Positions 18,308-26,435 of a stretch of DNA of 64,000 nucleotides are shown here, one piece after another; within the stretch, counting starts at the first letter, position 1; each line of letters begins with the position of its first letter. The stretch is from an uncultured Saprospiraceae bacterium (GTDB taxonomy: Bacteria > Bacteroidota > Bacteroidia > Chitinophagales > Saprospiraceae). The stretch spans positions 97,880 to 161,879 of the forward strand of contig CALEYL010000018.1 of the NCBI GenBank assembly GCA_937926205.1, given 5' to 3'. Made by a program: the position numbers and the translations under genes. The notes below the pieces were generated by a model. The model saw only the letters and a program-made list of their open reading frames with translations. It was not told the origin of the DNA and ran no database searches.

Positions 18308-19384
18308 ATGTTTTCAAGAATACCAGCTGAAAAATTCCAATGGTCGGTCTTGCTGCTCCTGTCTGTTGTGCTCCTGGGATGTGGCCCCCGATCTAAAGAT
18401 GAAACGACGGATGCTCCGCCAACTTCTTCGGATAAAACCCTGACGGTTTATACGTTTCGCAATTACGCCAACGACCAGCAGTTGTTTCGCCTTTTTGAGC
18501 AACGAACAGGGTATAAAATTCAGGTTGTGAACGAAAAAGGGGAGGCTCTGGTGAGCAAATTACTCTCAGAGGGGGCCTCTTCTAAAGCGAGTCTGGTAAT
18601 CCTGGAGGATTTGTCGCTGATGTTGCAACTCAAAACTGCCGGAGCCCTGCAGCAGGGAAAATTTGGAAGACTCAACCTCACAATTCCGGCCAGGTATTCT
18701 GACCCTGAACAATACTGGACCGGTTTGTCAAAATGGGCGCCGGCTTTCGTATATTCAACCAGCAAGGTCAACCAGCAACTGATCGGGCGTTATGCCGATC
18801 TGGTTAACCCGAAATGGAAAAACAAAGTCCTGGTAACCAGCGCCGCCAGTCACATGAATCAGTCTCTGGTTGCGACCATGCTTTCGGCGGAAGGCGCTGA
18901 TGCCACGTCTGCCTGGGTTTCAGGCGTAGTTGCCAACCTGGCAGAGCCGCCGCTTGCTGATGATTATGACGTCATTCGGGCCATTGCTAAAGGAAAAGGA
19001 GACATCGGCCTCATCAATGCTTCTTCATTTATTCAGTTTCAACGTTCCGGTAATCCGGAAGGATTTAAAGAAGCCGAAGGTATTGGTGTGCTTTATCCTG
19101 TCAATGCAGGCAGCAGCACCTATTTTAATATGACTGTTGCGGGGATACCTGCCAATGCTCCGGATGCGGCTATGGCCAACAAACTGATTGATTTCCTGAC
19201 GGATCAGGAAGTACAAAAACTGTTTGCAGAAACGTTATACGAGTACCCACTCAACCCATATTCCATTCCCAATGATTTTTTGATCGAAATCGGGGGCATT
19301 AAGGAAAAAGAAATCAATTTTGACCTCATCGGCCAGAATAAAGAAAAAGCCCAAAGCCTTATGGAAACGGCTGCCTGGAAGTAA
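18308..19384 (+). CDS. Iron-type (FutA/FbpA-like) extracellular solute-binding lipoprotein
   Basis: 358 residues from ATG 18308; ATG 18266 would put 14 extra residues before the signal peptide. Lipobox LLGC ends the signal, so it is a lipoprotein. The mature start LTVYTFRNYANDQQLFRLFEQRTGYKIQVV, the middle ASLVILEDLSLMLQLKTAGALQQ, and GIGVLYPVNAGSSTYFNMTVAGI match periplasmic Fe(III)-binding proteins of ABC importers; a polyamine or other ligand cannot be excluded. No permease or ATPase gene is beside it. The 245 bases upstream contain no further gene. Confidence 0.8.
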   Translation: MFSRIPAEKFQWSVLLLLSVVLLGCGPRSKDETTDAPPTSSDKTLTVYTFRNYANDQQLFRLFEQRTGYKIQVVNEKGEALVSKLLSEGASSKASLVILEDLSLMLQLKTAGALQQGKFGRLNLTIPARYSDPEQYWTGLSKWAPAFVYSTSKVNQQLIGRYADLVNPKWKNKVLVTSAASHMNQSLVATMLSAEGADATSAWVSGVVANLAEPPLADDYDVIRAIAKGKGDIGLINASSFIQFQRSGNPEGFKEAEGIGVLYPVNAGSSTYFNMTVAGIPANAPDAAMANKLIDFLTDQEVQKLFAETLYEYPLNPYSIPNDFLIEIGGIKEKEINFDLIGQNKEKAQSLMETAAWK

Positions 19385-19447
19385 TCAACTCCGAAGGTGT
19401 TTTGCCAACACGATTGCTGTTCTTTTTTTTCACACAACTTAATTCAG

Positions 19448-21310
19448 ATGCTTCATATTAAGTCTTTCCTGTTTTTATTATTTTCCATTCCTACCATTCT
19501 TTTCGCTCAACCCGACCGCTGGCAACAGGCTGTAAATTATAAGATGGACATTGATTTTGATGTCAAAAAACACCAGCTTGAAGGAGAACAGCAGCTGACT
19601 TATTTCAACAATTCTCCCGACACCCTGAATGTGGTATTCTACCACCTCTATTTCAATGCCTTTCAGCCGGGGAGCATGATGGATGTCCGGTCCAGAACCA
19701 TTGCCGATCCGGATGGCCGGGTAAAGGACCGCATTTTCAAACTGAAGCCGGATGAAATCGGATACCAAAAAATCAAGTCGCTGAAGCAAAATGGAAAACC
19801 AGTCTCCTACAAAGTGGTAGAAACCATCCTGGAGGTAAAGCTGGCAGAGCCCATCCTGCCGGGTAGCCGTACCGTTTTCGATATGGAATTTGAGGCTCAG
19901 GTGCCGGTTCAAATCCGCCGTTCGGGTCGCGATAACGCAGAAGGCATCGATTACTCTATGGCGCAATGGTATCCAAAACTATGCGAATACGATTACCAGG
20001 GCTGGCATGCCAACCCCTATGTAGCCCGCGAATTCTATGGCGTTTGGGGAGATTTTGATGTGACGATTGAAATCGACAAAGATTACATGGTTGCGGCAAG
20101 CGGTTATTTGCAAAATCCCGAAGAAATCGGATACGGCTATGAAACACCCGGAACAACTGTAAAGCAAAAGGGAAAAAAGCTAAACTGGCATTTTAAAGCC
20201 CCTAATGTACACGATTTTGTGTGGGCTGCCGATCGCGACTACACCCACGAGGTCTTAAAAAGGAAAGATGGATTGGTTTTGAATTTCTTTTACCAGAAAA
20301 ACGAAAAAACAGAAGCCAATTGGGCTGCTTTGCCGGCCATCATGGACCGGGCTTTTGATTTTATCAACAAAACTTATGGGCAATATCCGTACAAACAGTA
20401 TTCTTTTATCCAGGGAGGAGACGGCGGTATGGAATACGCTATGGCGACTTTGATCACCGGAGAGCGGGCTTTGCCCAGTTTGGTCGGCGTTTCTGTACAC
20501 GAACTCCTGCACAGCTGGTACCAGATGATCCTGGGAACCAACGAAAGTTTGTATCCCTGGATGGATGAAGGTTTTACCGATTATGCCACCAACGAGACGA
20601 TGAATGTGCTGGCTACAGAAGGGTTAATTCCCGGTATGCGCATGCAGGTCAATCCCCAGGCGCGCACTTACGCCGGTTACTTTCGTCTTGCCAGCGGTGA
20701 TCTGGTAGATGAAGAACCGCTCAGTACCCATGCGGATCATTATATGACCAATACGGCTTACGGGCTTGCTTCATACAGCAAAGGCGCTGTTTTCCTGAAC
20801 CAGCTCAAATACATCGTTGGTAAGGAAACTTTTGACAAAGGCATGCTGCGCTATTTCCACGATTGGAAATTCAAACATCCGAATGCGAACGACTTCATCC
20901 GCGTCATGGAAAAACAAAGCGGCCTTGAACTGGACTGGTACAAAGAGTATTGGGTGAACAGCACCCACACCATTGATTACGCCATTGATTCTCTGGTTGA
21001 AACCGCCGAAGGGCAGACGACGGTTTTTCTGAAAAGAGTAGGGCTGATGCCTATGCCTGTGGATGTTGCTGTCGTTTATACAAATGGGAATGTTGAATAT
21101 TTTACCATTCCTTTGTCCATCATGCGCGGCAGTAAAACGACTGAAGATACCGGAATCAGCTATAAGGTTCTGGAAGGCTGGCACTGGACGCACCCTGAAT
21201 ATTCCTTTACCATTCCGGTTAAACGCGAGTCTGTTATTAAGGTCGAAATAGACCCTACAGGTCGTTTGGCTGACACAAACAAAAAAAACAACAGCGTGCC
21301 AGTTGAATAA
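19448..21310 (+). CDS. Secreted M1-family zinc aminopeptidase-like metallopeptidase
   Basis: 620 residues from ATG 19448 with a signal peptide ending near FAQ. Gluzincin motif VHELLH followed after exactly 18 residues by the third zinc ligand E (DEGFTDYATNE), near residues 358-382. The exopeptidase motif GxMEN appears as GGMEYAM, altered at its last position. N-terminal saddle-like beta domain, catalytic domain in the middle, and a short C-terminus without the HEAT-like domain of full aminopeptidase N. Expected to cut N-terminal residues or small peptides in the periplasm or outside. A hairpin follows the stop. Confidence 0.87.
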   Translation: MLHIKSFLFLLFSIPTILFAQPDRWQQAVNYKMDIDFDVKKHQLEGEQQLTYFNNSPDTLNVVFYHLYFNAFQPGSMMDVRSRTIADPDGRVKDRIFKLKPDEIGYQKIKSLKQNGKPVSYKVVETILEVKLAEPILPGSRTVFDMEFEAQVPVQIRRSGRDNAEGIDYSMAQWYPKLCEYDYQGWHANPYVAREFYGVWGDFDVTIEIDKDYMVAASGYLQNPEEIGYGYETPGTTVKQKGKKLNWHFKAPNVHDFVWAADRDYTHEVLKRKDGLVLNFFYQKNEKTEANWAALPAIMDRAFDFINKTYGQYPYKQYSFIQGGDGGMEYAMATLITGERALPSLVGVSVHELLHSWYQMILGTNESLYPWMDEGFTDYATNETMNVLATEGLIPGMRMQVNPQARTYAGYFRLASGDLVDEEPLSTHADHYMTNTAYGLASYSKGAVFLNQLKYIVGKETFDKGMLRYFHDWKFKHPNANDFIRVMEKQSGLELDWYKEYWVNSTHTIDYAIDSLVETAEGQTTVFLKRVGLMPMPVDVAVVYTNGNVEYFTIPLSIMRGSKTTEDTGISYKVLEGWHWTHPEYSFTIPVKRESVIKVEIDPTGRLADTNKKNNSVPVE

Positions 21311-21340
21311 GTATGATCCGGAGCAAAAACTTCGTTAAGG

Positions 21341-21358
21341 ATCAGGACTTATCCTGAT
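21341..21358 (+). terminator. Small hairpin after the M1 peptidase gene
   Basis: ATCAGGA (21341-21347) and TCCTGAT (21352-21358) form a perfect 7-bp stem with a CTTA loop, 30 bases after the stop. There is no clear T-tract. Confidence 0.4.
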
Positions 21359-21422
21359 GTGCGGATGTGTTAAGAGCCAAAAGACAAATCCCAGTTCATA
21401 AGGAAATTTAAGCGCCGGTTTT

Positions 21423-21430
21423 TACCTTTG
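21423..21430 (+). promoter_or_regulatory. Candidate -7 box (TACCTTTG) for the glycosyltransferase run
   Basis: Fits TAnnTTTG and lies 91 bases before the first glycosyltransferase start, leaving a moderately long leader. No -33 TTG was found at 19 bases. Confidence 0.33.
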
Positions 21431-21521
21431 GGCAGATTTGAGCAAAACGTTCAAATTGCAGCCTTTGAAAATGCAATAATCATTTGATAAGACACCTATC
21501 AACTATCTAAACTCGGACTGC

Positions 21522-22733
21522 ATGAGAATACTTCAAGTCTGCAAAAAATTCCCCTTTCCACTTAAAGACGGAGAAGCCATAGCAGTAAACAGCCTCAGCA
21601 AAGCTTTGAGCAGCCTGGGGTGCGAAGTGTCCTTGCTGGCCATGAATACCCGAAAACATTATTTCAATCTCAGTCAGCTTCCCCGTGAATTTAACCATTA
21701 TGCGGACATTCAGACCGTTGATGTGGACAACCGCATCAAATCCAAAGACGCTTTTCTGAATTTGTTTTCAAAAGAGTCTTATCACATTTCAAGATTCATA
21801 TCTGCTGATTTCGAGGAACAATTGCTTCGTTTGCTGCGCAAAGGGAATTTTGACATTGTTCAGTTGGAGACCCTCTATCTCGCTCCTTATATCCCCATTA
21901 TCCGGAAACACTCAGATGCCATGATCGTTATGCGGGCACACAATGTGGAATCGGAAATCTGGAGCCGCATCGCAGAAAACACTTCGTGGGGACCTAAAAA
22001 GTGGTATCTCAATTTATTGACCCAAAAACTACGCGAATACGAAATGACGCAGTTGAGCCGATACGACATGCTCGTACCGATCAGCAACCGTGATCTCGAA
22101 ACTTTCAAAAGCTGGCAACCCTTGTCAAACGCTGCCGTCATACCGGTCGGCATTGATACAGAAGATTACCGTCCCAATTATGGCAGTTTTTCCAAGCCCC
22201 TGACCATGGCCTTCATCGGCTCGCTCGACTGGATGCCTAATCAGGAGGGGCTGAAGTGGTTTTTGAATCAGGTATGGCCCAAATTGCACAAGCGTTTTCC
22301 TAAATTGGTGTTTCACATAGCCGGCCGGAATACGCCGGACTGGATAAAACGCATCAATCAACGAAACGTCGTGGTGCACGGAGAGGTGAAAGACGCCTCG
22401 GAATTCATCAACAGACACAGCGTCATGGTCGTACCTTTGTTGTCGGGCAGCGGCATGCGCGTAAAAATACTGGAGGGTATGGCTCTGGGCAAAGTGGTCA
22501 TTACTACCCGGCTTGGCCTCGAAGGCATTGATGCCCGCCACAAATCCGAAGTTATCCTGGCGGATACTGCTGAGGAATTTGTCAAAGGGATTGAATTTTG
22601 TTACCAGAAAGGCGCCAAATTAGAGAAAATGGGAAGGCGTGCGCAGGACTTTGTGCTGCATCAATACGACAGTGTGGTCATTGCTTCCAAATTACTGAAG
22701 GCCTATGCAGCCATGAGCGTTGAGGCGGTTTGA
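21522..22733 (+). CDS. GT-B glycosyltransferase (group 1/4-like)
   Basis: 403 residues. N-terminal domain starts ILQVCKKFPFPLKDGEAIAVNSLSKALSSLG, typical of the acceptor half. The donor half has AFIGSLDWMPNQEGLKWFLN, VVVHGEVKDASEFI and SGSGMRVKILEGMALGKVVITTRLGLEGI, the nucleotide-sugar-binding E-x7-E-like region of family GT4/GT1. Donor and acceptor sugars cannot be read. First gene of a run with the membrane glycosyltransferase 19 bases downstream, which suggests joint work on a surface glycan. Confidence 0.86.
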   Translation: MRILQVCKKFPFPLKDGEAIAVNSLSKALSSLGCEVSLLAMNTRKHYFNLSQLPREFNHYADIQTVDVDNRIKSKDAFLNLFSKESYHISRFISADFEEQLLRLLRKGNFDIVQLETLYLAPYIPIIRKHSDAMIVMRAHNVESEIWSRIAENTSWGPKKWYLNLLTQKLREYEMTQLSRYDMLVPISNRDLETFKSWQPLSNAAVIPVGIDTEDYRPNYGSFSKPLTMAFIGSLDWMPNQEGLKWFLNQVWPKLHKRFPKLVFHIAGRNTPDWIKRINQRNVVVHGEVKDASEFINRHSVMVVPLLSGSGMRVKILEGMALGKVVITTRLGLEGIDARHKSEVILADTAEEFVKGIEFCYQKGAKLEKMGRRAQDFVLHQYDSVVIASKLLKAYAAMSVEAV

Positions 22734-22752
22734 TGAACATCAGGATGTAATA

Positions 22753-23970
22753 ATGACGCAACTTATACTTGAAATTGTTTTTTGGTTCGGCATACTTTGT
22801 TTTGCTCATACCTATTTTTTTTATCCCTTGATCCTCCGGGTTTTAGCAAAATCGAAATCTGAAAACCAGGACGTTTTTCAGGATCCTGACGCATTTCCTC
22901 CTGTTTTTGTACTGATGTCGGTTTACAACGAAGCGGCGGTCATCCACGCAAAAATCAACTCCCTGCTGCGACTCGACTATCCATTCGACAAATTAAGCAT
23001 CTGGATCGGTTCCGATTGTTCTTCTGATGGCACCAACGCTGTGCTGGAAGGTTATACCAGCAAAGACAGCCGCATTCATTTCTTTCCATTCACCAATCGT
23101 CGGGGTAAACCGCTTGTCATCAATGAATTGGCCGAAAGGGCCATGCAATCGCATGCCATAGGTGAAGACGAAGGCCTTCCGGTGTTTCTGATCACCGATG
23201 CCAATGTCATACTCGCCAGGCAAACGCTGAAGGAACTGGTCAAGCATTTTAAAAATGAAAAAATAGCCGTCGTTGATGCGCATATGATCCATACCGGCAT
23301 TCAGGCGGAAGGCATTTCTCAGGCTGAAGACCGGTATATTTCTGCAGAAGTACAGCTAAAACACCGGGAAGGCATCGTTTGGGGCAGGATGATCGGCCCT
23401 TTTGGCGGTTGTTATGCCGTTCGTTCGGATTATTTTACGCCGGTACCGGACAACTTTCTGGTGGATGATTTTTTCATCACTTTAAAAGCCCTCGAACGTG
23501 GCGGATATGCCATCAGCGAGTTGAAAGCGGTTTGTTATGAACCCGTATCTCACGAAATAGCGGTAGAGTACCGCCGAAAAGCACGCATTTCTGCGGGTAA
23601 TTTTCAAAATATGGCGACCTTTCGGCGACTTTGGATGCCTCCGTGGCGAAGTAGTTTGCATTTCGCTTTTTTTTCGCATAAAGTATTGCGCTGGATTGCC
23701 CCTTTTTTGATTGTGGCCTCAGGACTAAGTTGCGGCTTATTGGCACTCTATCCGTTAAACTTATTTTATCGCTACTCGTTTGTTTTTCTAACAGCCGCTT
23801 GTATCGGACTTCCTCTGATGGACAAAGCTTTAGCCCGGGTTGGCTTACATTTGCGTCTTCTCAGGGCAATGCGGTATTTTTTATTGATGAACATTGCACT
23901 GGTGGAGGGATTTTTCAAATACTTAAAAGGGATTAAGAACAATGTCTGGGAACCCACAAAGCGTCAGTGA
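22753..23970 (+). CDS. Membrane GT-A glycosyltransferase (family 2)
   Basis: 405 residues from ATG 22753, the first ATG after the previous stop. One N-terminal membrane helix (about 5-25), then the GT2 catalytic domain: LMSVYNEAAVIHAKI, WIGSDCSSDGTNAVL, ITDANVIL as the DxD-like metal site, VDDFFITLKALERGGYAI with the catalytic acidic pair, and RRKARISAGNFQNM in the place of the QxxRW motif. Three membrane helices follow at about 310-390. The architecture is that of processive or polyprenyl-linked sugar transferases. Its end overlaps ribB by 29 bases. Confidence 0.86.
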   Translation: MTQLILEIVFWFGILCFAHTYFFYPLILRVLAKSKSENQDVFQDPDAFPPVFVLMSVYNEAAVIHAKINSLLRLDYPFDKLSIWIGSDCSSDGTNAVLEGYTSKDSRIHFFPFTNRRGKPLVINELAERAMQSHAIGEDEGLPVFLITDANVILARQTLKELVKHFKNEKIAVVDAHMIHTGIQAEGISQAEDRYISAEVQLKHREGIVWGRMIGPFGGCYAVRSDYFTPVPDNFLVDDFFITLKALERGGYAISELKAVCYEPVSHEIAVEYRRKARISAGNFQNMATFRRLWMPPWRSSLHFAFFSHKVLRWIAPFLIVASGLSCGLLALYPLNLFYRYSFVFLTAACIGLPLMDKALARVGLHLRLLRAMRYFLLMNIALVEGFFKYLKGIKNNVWEPTKRQ

Positions 23971-25099
23971 TACGGCGCGTTTAAATACGATAGAGTCAGC
24001 CATTGCCGACATTAAGGCTGGTAAGGTCGTTATTGTCGTTGATGATGAAGACCGCGAAAACGAGGGTGATTTTATTTGTGCAGCAGCGTGTATTACGCCT
24101 GAAATCATCAATTTTATGGCAACACACGGTCGTGGACTTATCTGTTCGCCCATTGATGAAATTCGGGCAGACGAGCTCGGACTGGATCTTATGGTTTCGT
24201 CCAATACGGCTTTACACGAAACGGCCTTTACCGTTTCCATAGACCTGATCGGGAAAGGATGCACGACTGGGATTTCTGCCTACGACCGCTCTACGGGCAT
24301 CAAAGCCCTGGTTGATCCAAATACGCGCCCGGAAGATTTTGCCCGTCCGGGACATATTTTTCCACTTCGTGCGAAAAGCGGAGGCGTGTTGCGCCGAACC
24401 GGACACACCGAAGCCGCCATCGATCTGGCGAGGCTTGCCGGTTTTTTTCCTGCTGGCGTACTTGTTGAAATTCTGAATGAAGATGGCACAATGGCCCGCT
24501 TGCCGCAGCTACTTGAAATTGCTGCCCGCTTCGATCTCAAGATCATCAGCATCAAGGACCTGGTGGCTTACAGAATGCGGCACGAAAGAATTATTAAACG
24601 GGAAGATGCGGCAACGGTGATTACCCGGTACGGTGATTTTGAAGTCATCGCATTCCGGCAGTTAACCAGCGGAGACATCCACATTGCCCTCAAAAAAGGG
24701 CATTGGCAGCCTGACGAGCCAGTTCTGGTTCGGGTACATTCTTCGTCGGCAACGGGCGATATCCTGGGTTCTTTGGTAGAAGGTTATGGCGAACAGCTGA
24801 ATAAGGTCATGGAACTGATTGCCGAAGAAGGAAAAGGCATCATCATCTGCATGCGCCACAGTGAAAAAAGTGAATCTATTTTAACCCGGATTCAACAATA
24901 CAAACTTCAGTTTGAAACAGGCCAGGCTGCATTGATGGAAAAGAAACAGGAAATGGAACAAAGGGATTTTGGTGTGGGCGCTCAGATTCTTCGCGAATTG
25001 GGGGCAACAAAACTTCGTCTGATTTCCAATAATCCGCGCAAAAGGGTCGGGCTCATTGGGTATGGTCTTGAAATTGTTGAAGACATTGAAATGAATTAA
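23942..25099 (+). CDS. ribB: 3,4-dihydroxy-2-butanone-4-phosphate synthase fused to a degenerate GTP cyclohydrolase II domain
   Basis: 385 residues. Residues 1-205 are a complete RibB: DDEDRENEGDF, HGRGLIC, and HTEAAIDLARLAG, making the four-carbon riboflavin precursor from ribulose 5-phosphate. Residues 206-385 align to GTP cyclohydrolase II, but the zinc-binding pattern H-S-x-C...C-x-C reads H266-S-S-S269...E280-G-Y282: all three cysteines are replaced. The C-terminal GAQILRELGATKLRLISNNPRKRVGL block is kept. The second half is therefore probably not a cyclohydrolase, as in RibBX proteins of Proteobacteria. The start overlaps the glycosyltransferase gene by 29 bases. Confidence 0.88.
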   Translation: MSGNPQSVSDTARLNTIESAIADIKAGKVVIVVDDEDRENEGDFICAAACITPEIINFMATHGRGLICSPIDEIRADELGLDLMVSSNTALHETAFTVSIDLIGKGCTTGISAYDRSTGIKALVDPNTRPEDFARPGHIFPLRAKSGGVLRRTGHTEAAIDLARLAGFFPAGVLVEILNEDGTMARLPQLLEIAARFDLKIISIKDLVAYRMRHERIIKREDAATVITRYGDFEVIAFRQLTSGDIHIALKKGHWQPDEPVLVRVHSSSATGDILGSLVEGYGEQLNKVMELIAEEGKGIIICMRHSEKSESILTRIQQYKLQFETGQAALMEKKQEMEQRDFGVGAQILRELGATKLRLISNNPRKRVGLIGYGLEIVEDIEMN

Positions 25100-25137
25100 C
25101 GTCTGACCAATTAGCCCCATATAATTAAGCAAAATTC

Positions 25138-25779
25138 ATGCGCTACGAGCGAAAATACAGAATTGACGGACTGGATAAATTTGGGCTGGAATCCATGATT
25201 CTTGCGCATCCTGCTGCCCTGGGTGTAGCTTTTTCGGAGCGGCGCATCAACAACATTTATTTCGATACGCCTGACTGGGGTTTTGCGAGGGAGAACGTCA
25301 ACGGCGTTGCCTCCAGAACAAAAATCCGTGTACGCTGGTATGGAGAAGGCGTTGACCTGATCCAGAAGCCTGTGCTGGAGATCAAATCGAAGTCCAGCCT
25401 GTTGGGGGATAAAACCCTGATAGCGCTCTCAGATTGTCAATGGACAGATTTACCGGCTAAAGTTAATGAAGCACTCCTCCAGCGATTTCCGGACCAGGCA
25501 TTTCAGCCTGCATTAACCAATACCTACAGGCGTTCCTACTATGTGAGTATGGATGGACGCTTTCGGCTGACGGTAGATGACGATATGACTTATGGCGCTT
25601 TTTTGCCCTGGCATTTTTCGACGCCTTTCCTGGATACAGGCCTGGTTGTAGAATTGAAATACGAGTCAGCGGAAGAATCAACAGCGGATGAAATCGCCCG
25701 TTTTCTGGGTCTTCGCCTGACAAAGCATTCCAAATACCTCCGGGGGCTTTCTGTAGTATACGAGACTGCCGTTTTCTAA
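25138..25779 (+). CDS. VTC-domain (polyphosphate-polymerase-like) protein
   Basis: 213 residues. The whole protein is a VTC-type tunnel domain: it opens with RYERKYRI, continues with INNIYFDTPDWGFARENVNGVASRTKIRVRWYG, then KPVLEIKSKS, TNTYRRSYYVS and LVVELKYES, the alternating basic and acidic strands lining the tunnel. In yeast Vtc4 this domain makes polyphosphate from ATP; bacterial members are mostly uncharacterised and some sit with CotH kinases. No membrane segments. Co-directional, 38 bases after ribB, and convergent with the next gene after 10 bases. Confidence 0.82.
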   Translation: MRYERKYRIDGLDKFGLESMILAHPAALGVAFSERRINNIYFDTPDWGFARENVNGVASRTKIRVRWYGEGVDLIQKPVLEIKSKSSLLGDKTLIALSDCQWTDLPAKVNEALLQRFPDQAFQPALTNTYRRSYYVSMDGRFRLTVDDDMTYGAFLPWHFSTPFLDTGLVVELKYESAEESTADEIARFLGLRLTKHSKYLRGLSVVYETAVF

Positions 25780-25789
25780 CATAAACTTC

Positions 25790-26404
25790 CTAATACTTCA
25801 GGATTCCGGGGCCCTCCCGAATGATTTCAGGTTCAATCCCGACACAATTGATGAGCGAAGAGGGCGTTATCCCTCCTGCGCCGCTGTCGATGACAACGTC
25901 TACCTGCTTTTGAAAAAGCTCGTTGATTTCTTCAGGATCAGTGTAGTATTCCATGATGTCATCGTCCGATTTGAGCGAAGCTGTCAGGATCGGATGGCCG
26001 AGCGCTTCCACAATATCAATTGGAACCCGGTGATCCGGAATACGCACCCCAATCGTGTTTTTGCGGTTTTTCAGCAATTTAGGCAAGTCATTGTTGGCTT
26101 CCAGAATAAAGGTAAAAGGGCCTGGAAGGTTGTTCCTCAACAACTTGAACGTCTGGTTGGGAATGGGTTTGGTATAGGCAGCAATCTGGCTGATGTCTTT
26201 GCAGATAAACGAAAGCATGGCTTTTGCCGGATCAAGCCGGCGAAGCTGACAAATGCGTTCAACTGCCTTGGGACTGAAAATGTCGCACCCCAGGGCGTAA
26301 ACCGTGTCGGTAGGATAAATAATGATTCCGCCTTTGCGCAGGATTTCTACCACCTGGCTGATTTTCCTGCCTTCGGGGTTATGGGAATTGATATTAAGAA
26401 GCAT
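25790..26404 (-). CDS. Sua5/YciO/YrdC-family protein
   Basis: 204 residues, the single-domain length. IIYPTDTVYALGCDIFSPKAVERICQLRR near 30-58, DPAKAMLSFIC, LPGPFTFILEA, TIGVRIPDH and ILTASLKSDDD are the nucleotide-binding surface of the YrdC fold. YrdC/Sua5 makes threonylcarbamoyl-AMP for the t6A tRNA modification; the DPAKAM variant is closer to the YciO subgroup, whose activity is less certain. So the family is sure, the exact reaction is not. Confidence 0.84.
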   Translation of the reverse strand: MLLNINSHNPEGRKISQVVEILRKGGIIIYPTDTVYALGCDIFSPKAVERICQLRRLDPAKAMLSFICKDISQIAAYTKPIPNQTFKLLRNNLPGPFTFILEANNDLPKLLKNRKNTIGVRIPDHRVPIDIVEALGHPILTASLKSDDDIMEYYTDPEEINELFQKQVDVVIDSGAGGITPSSLINCVGIEPEIIREGPGILKY

Positions 26405-26435
26405 AACTTGATGATTTTCCGGGCGAATTTACGCA

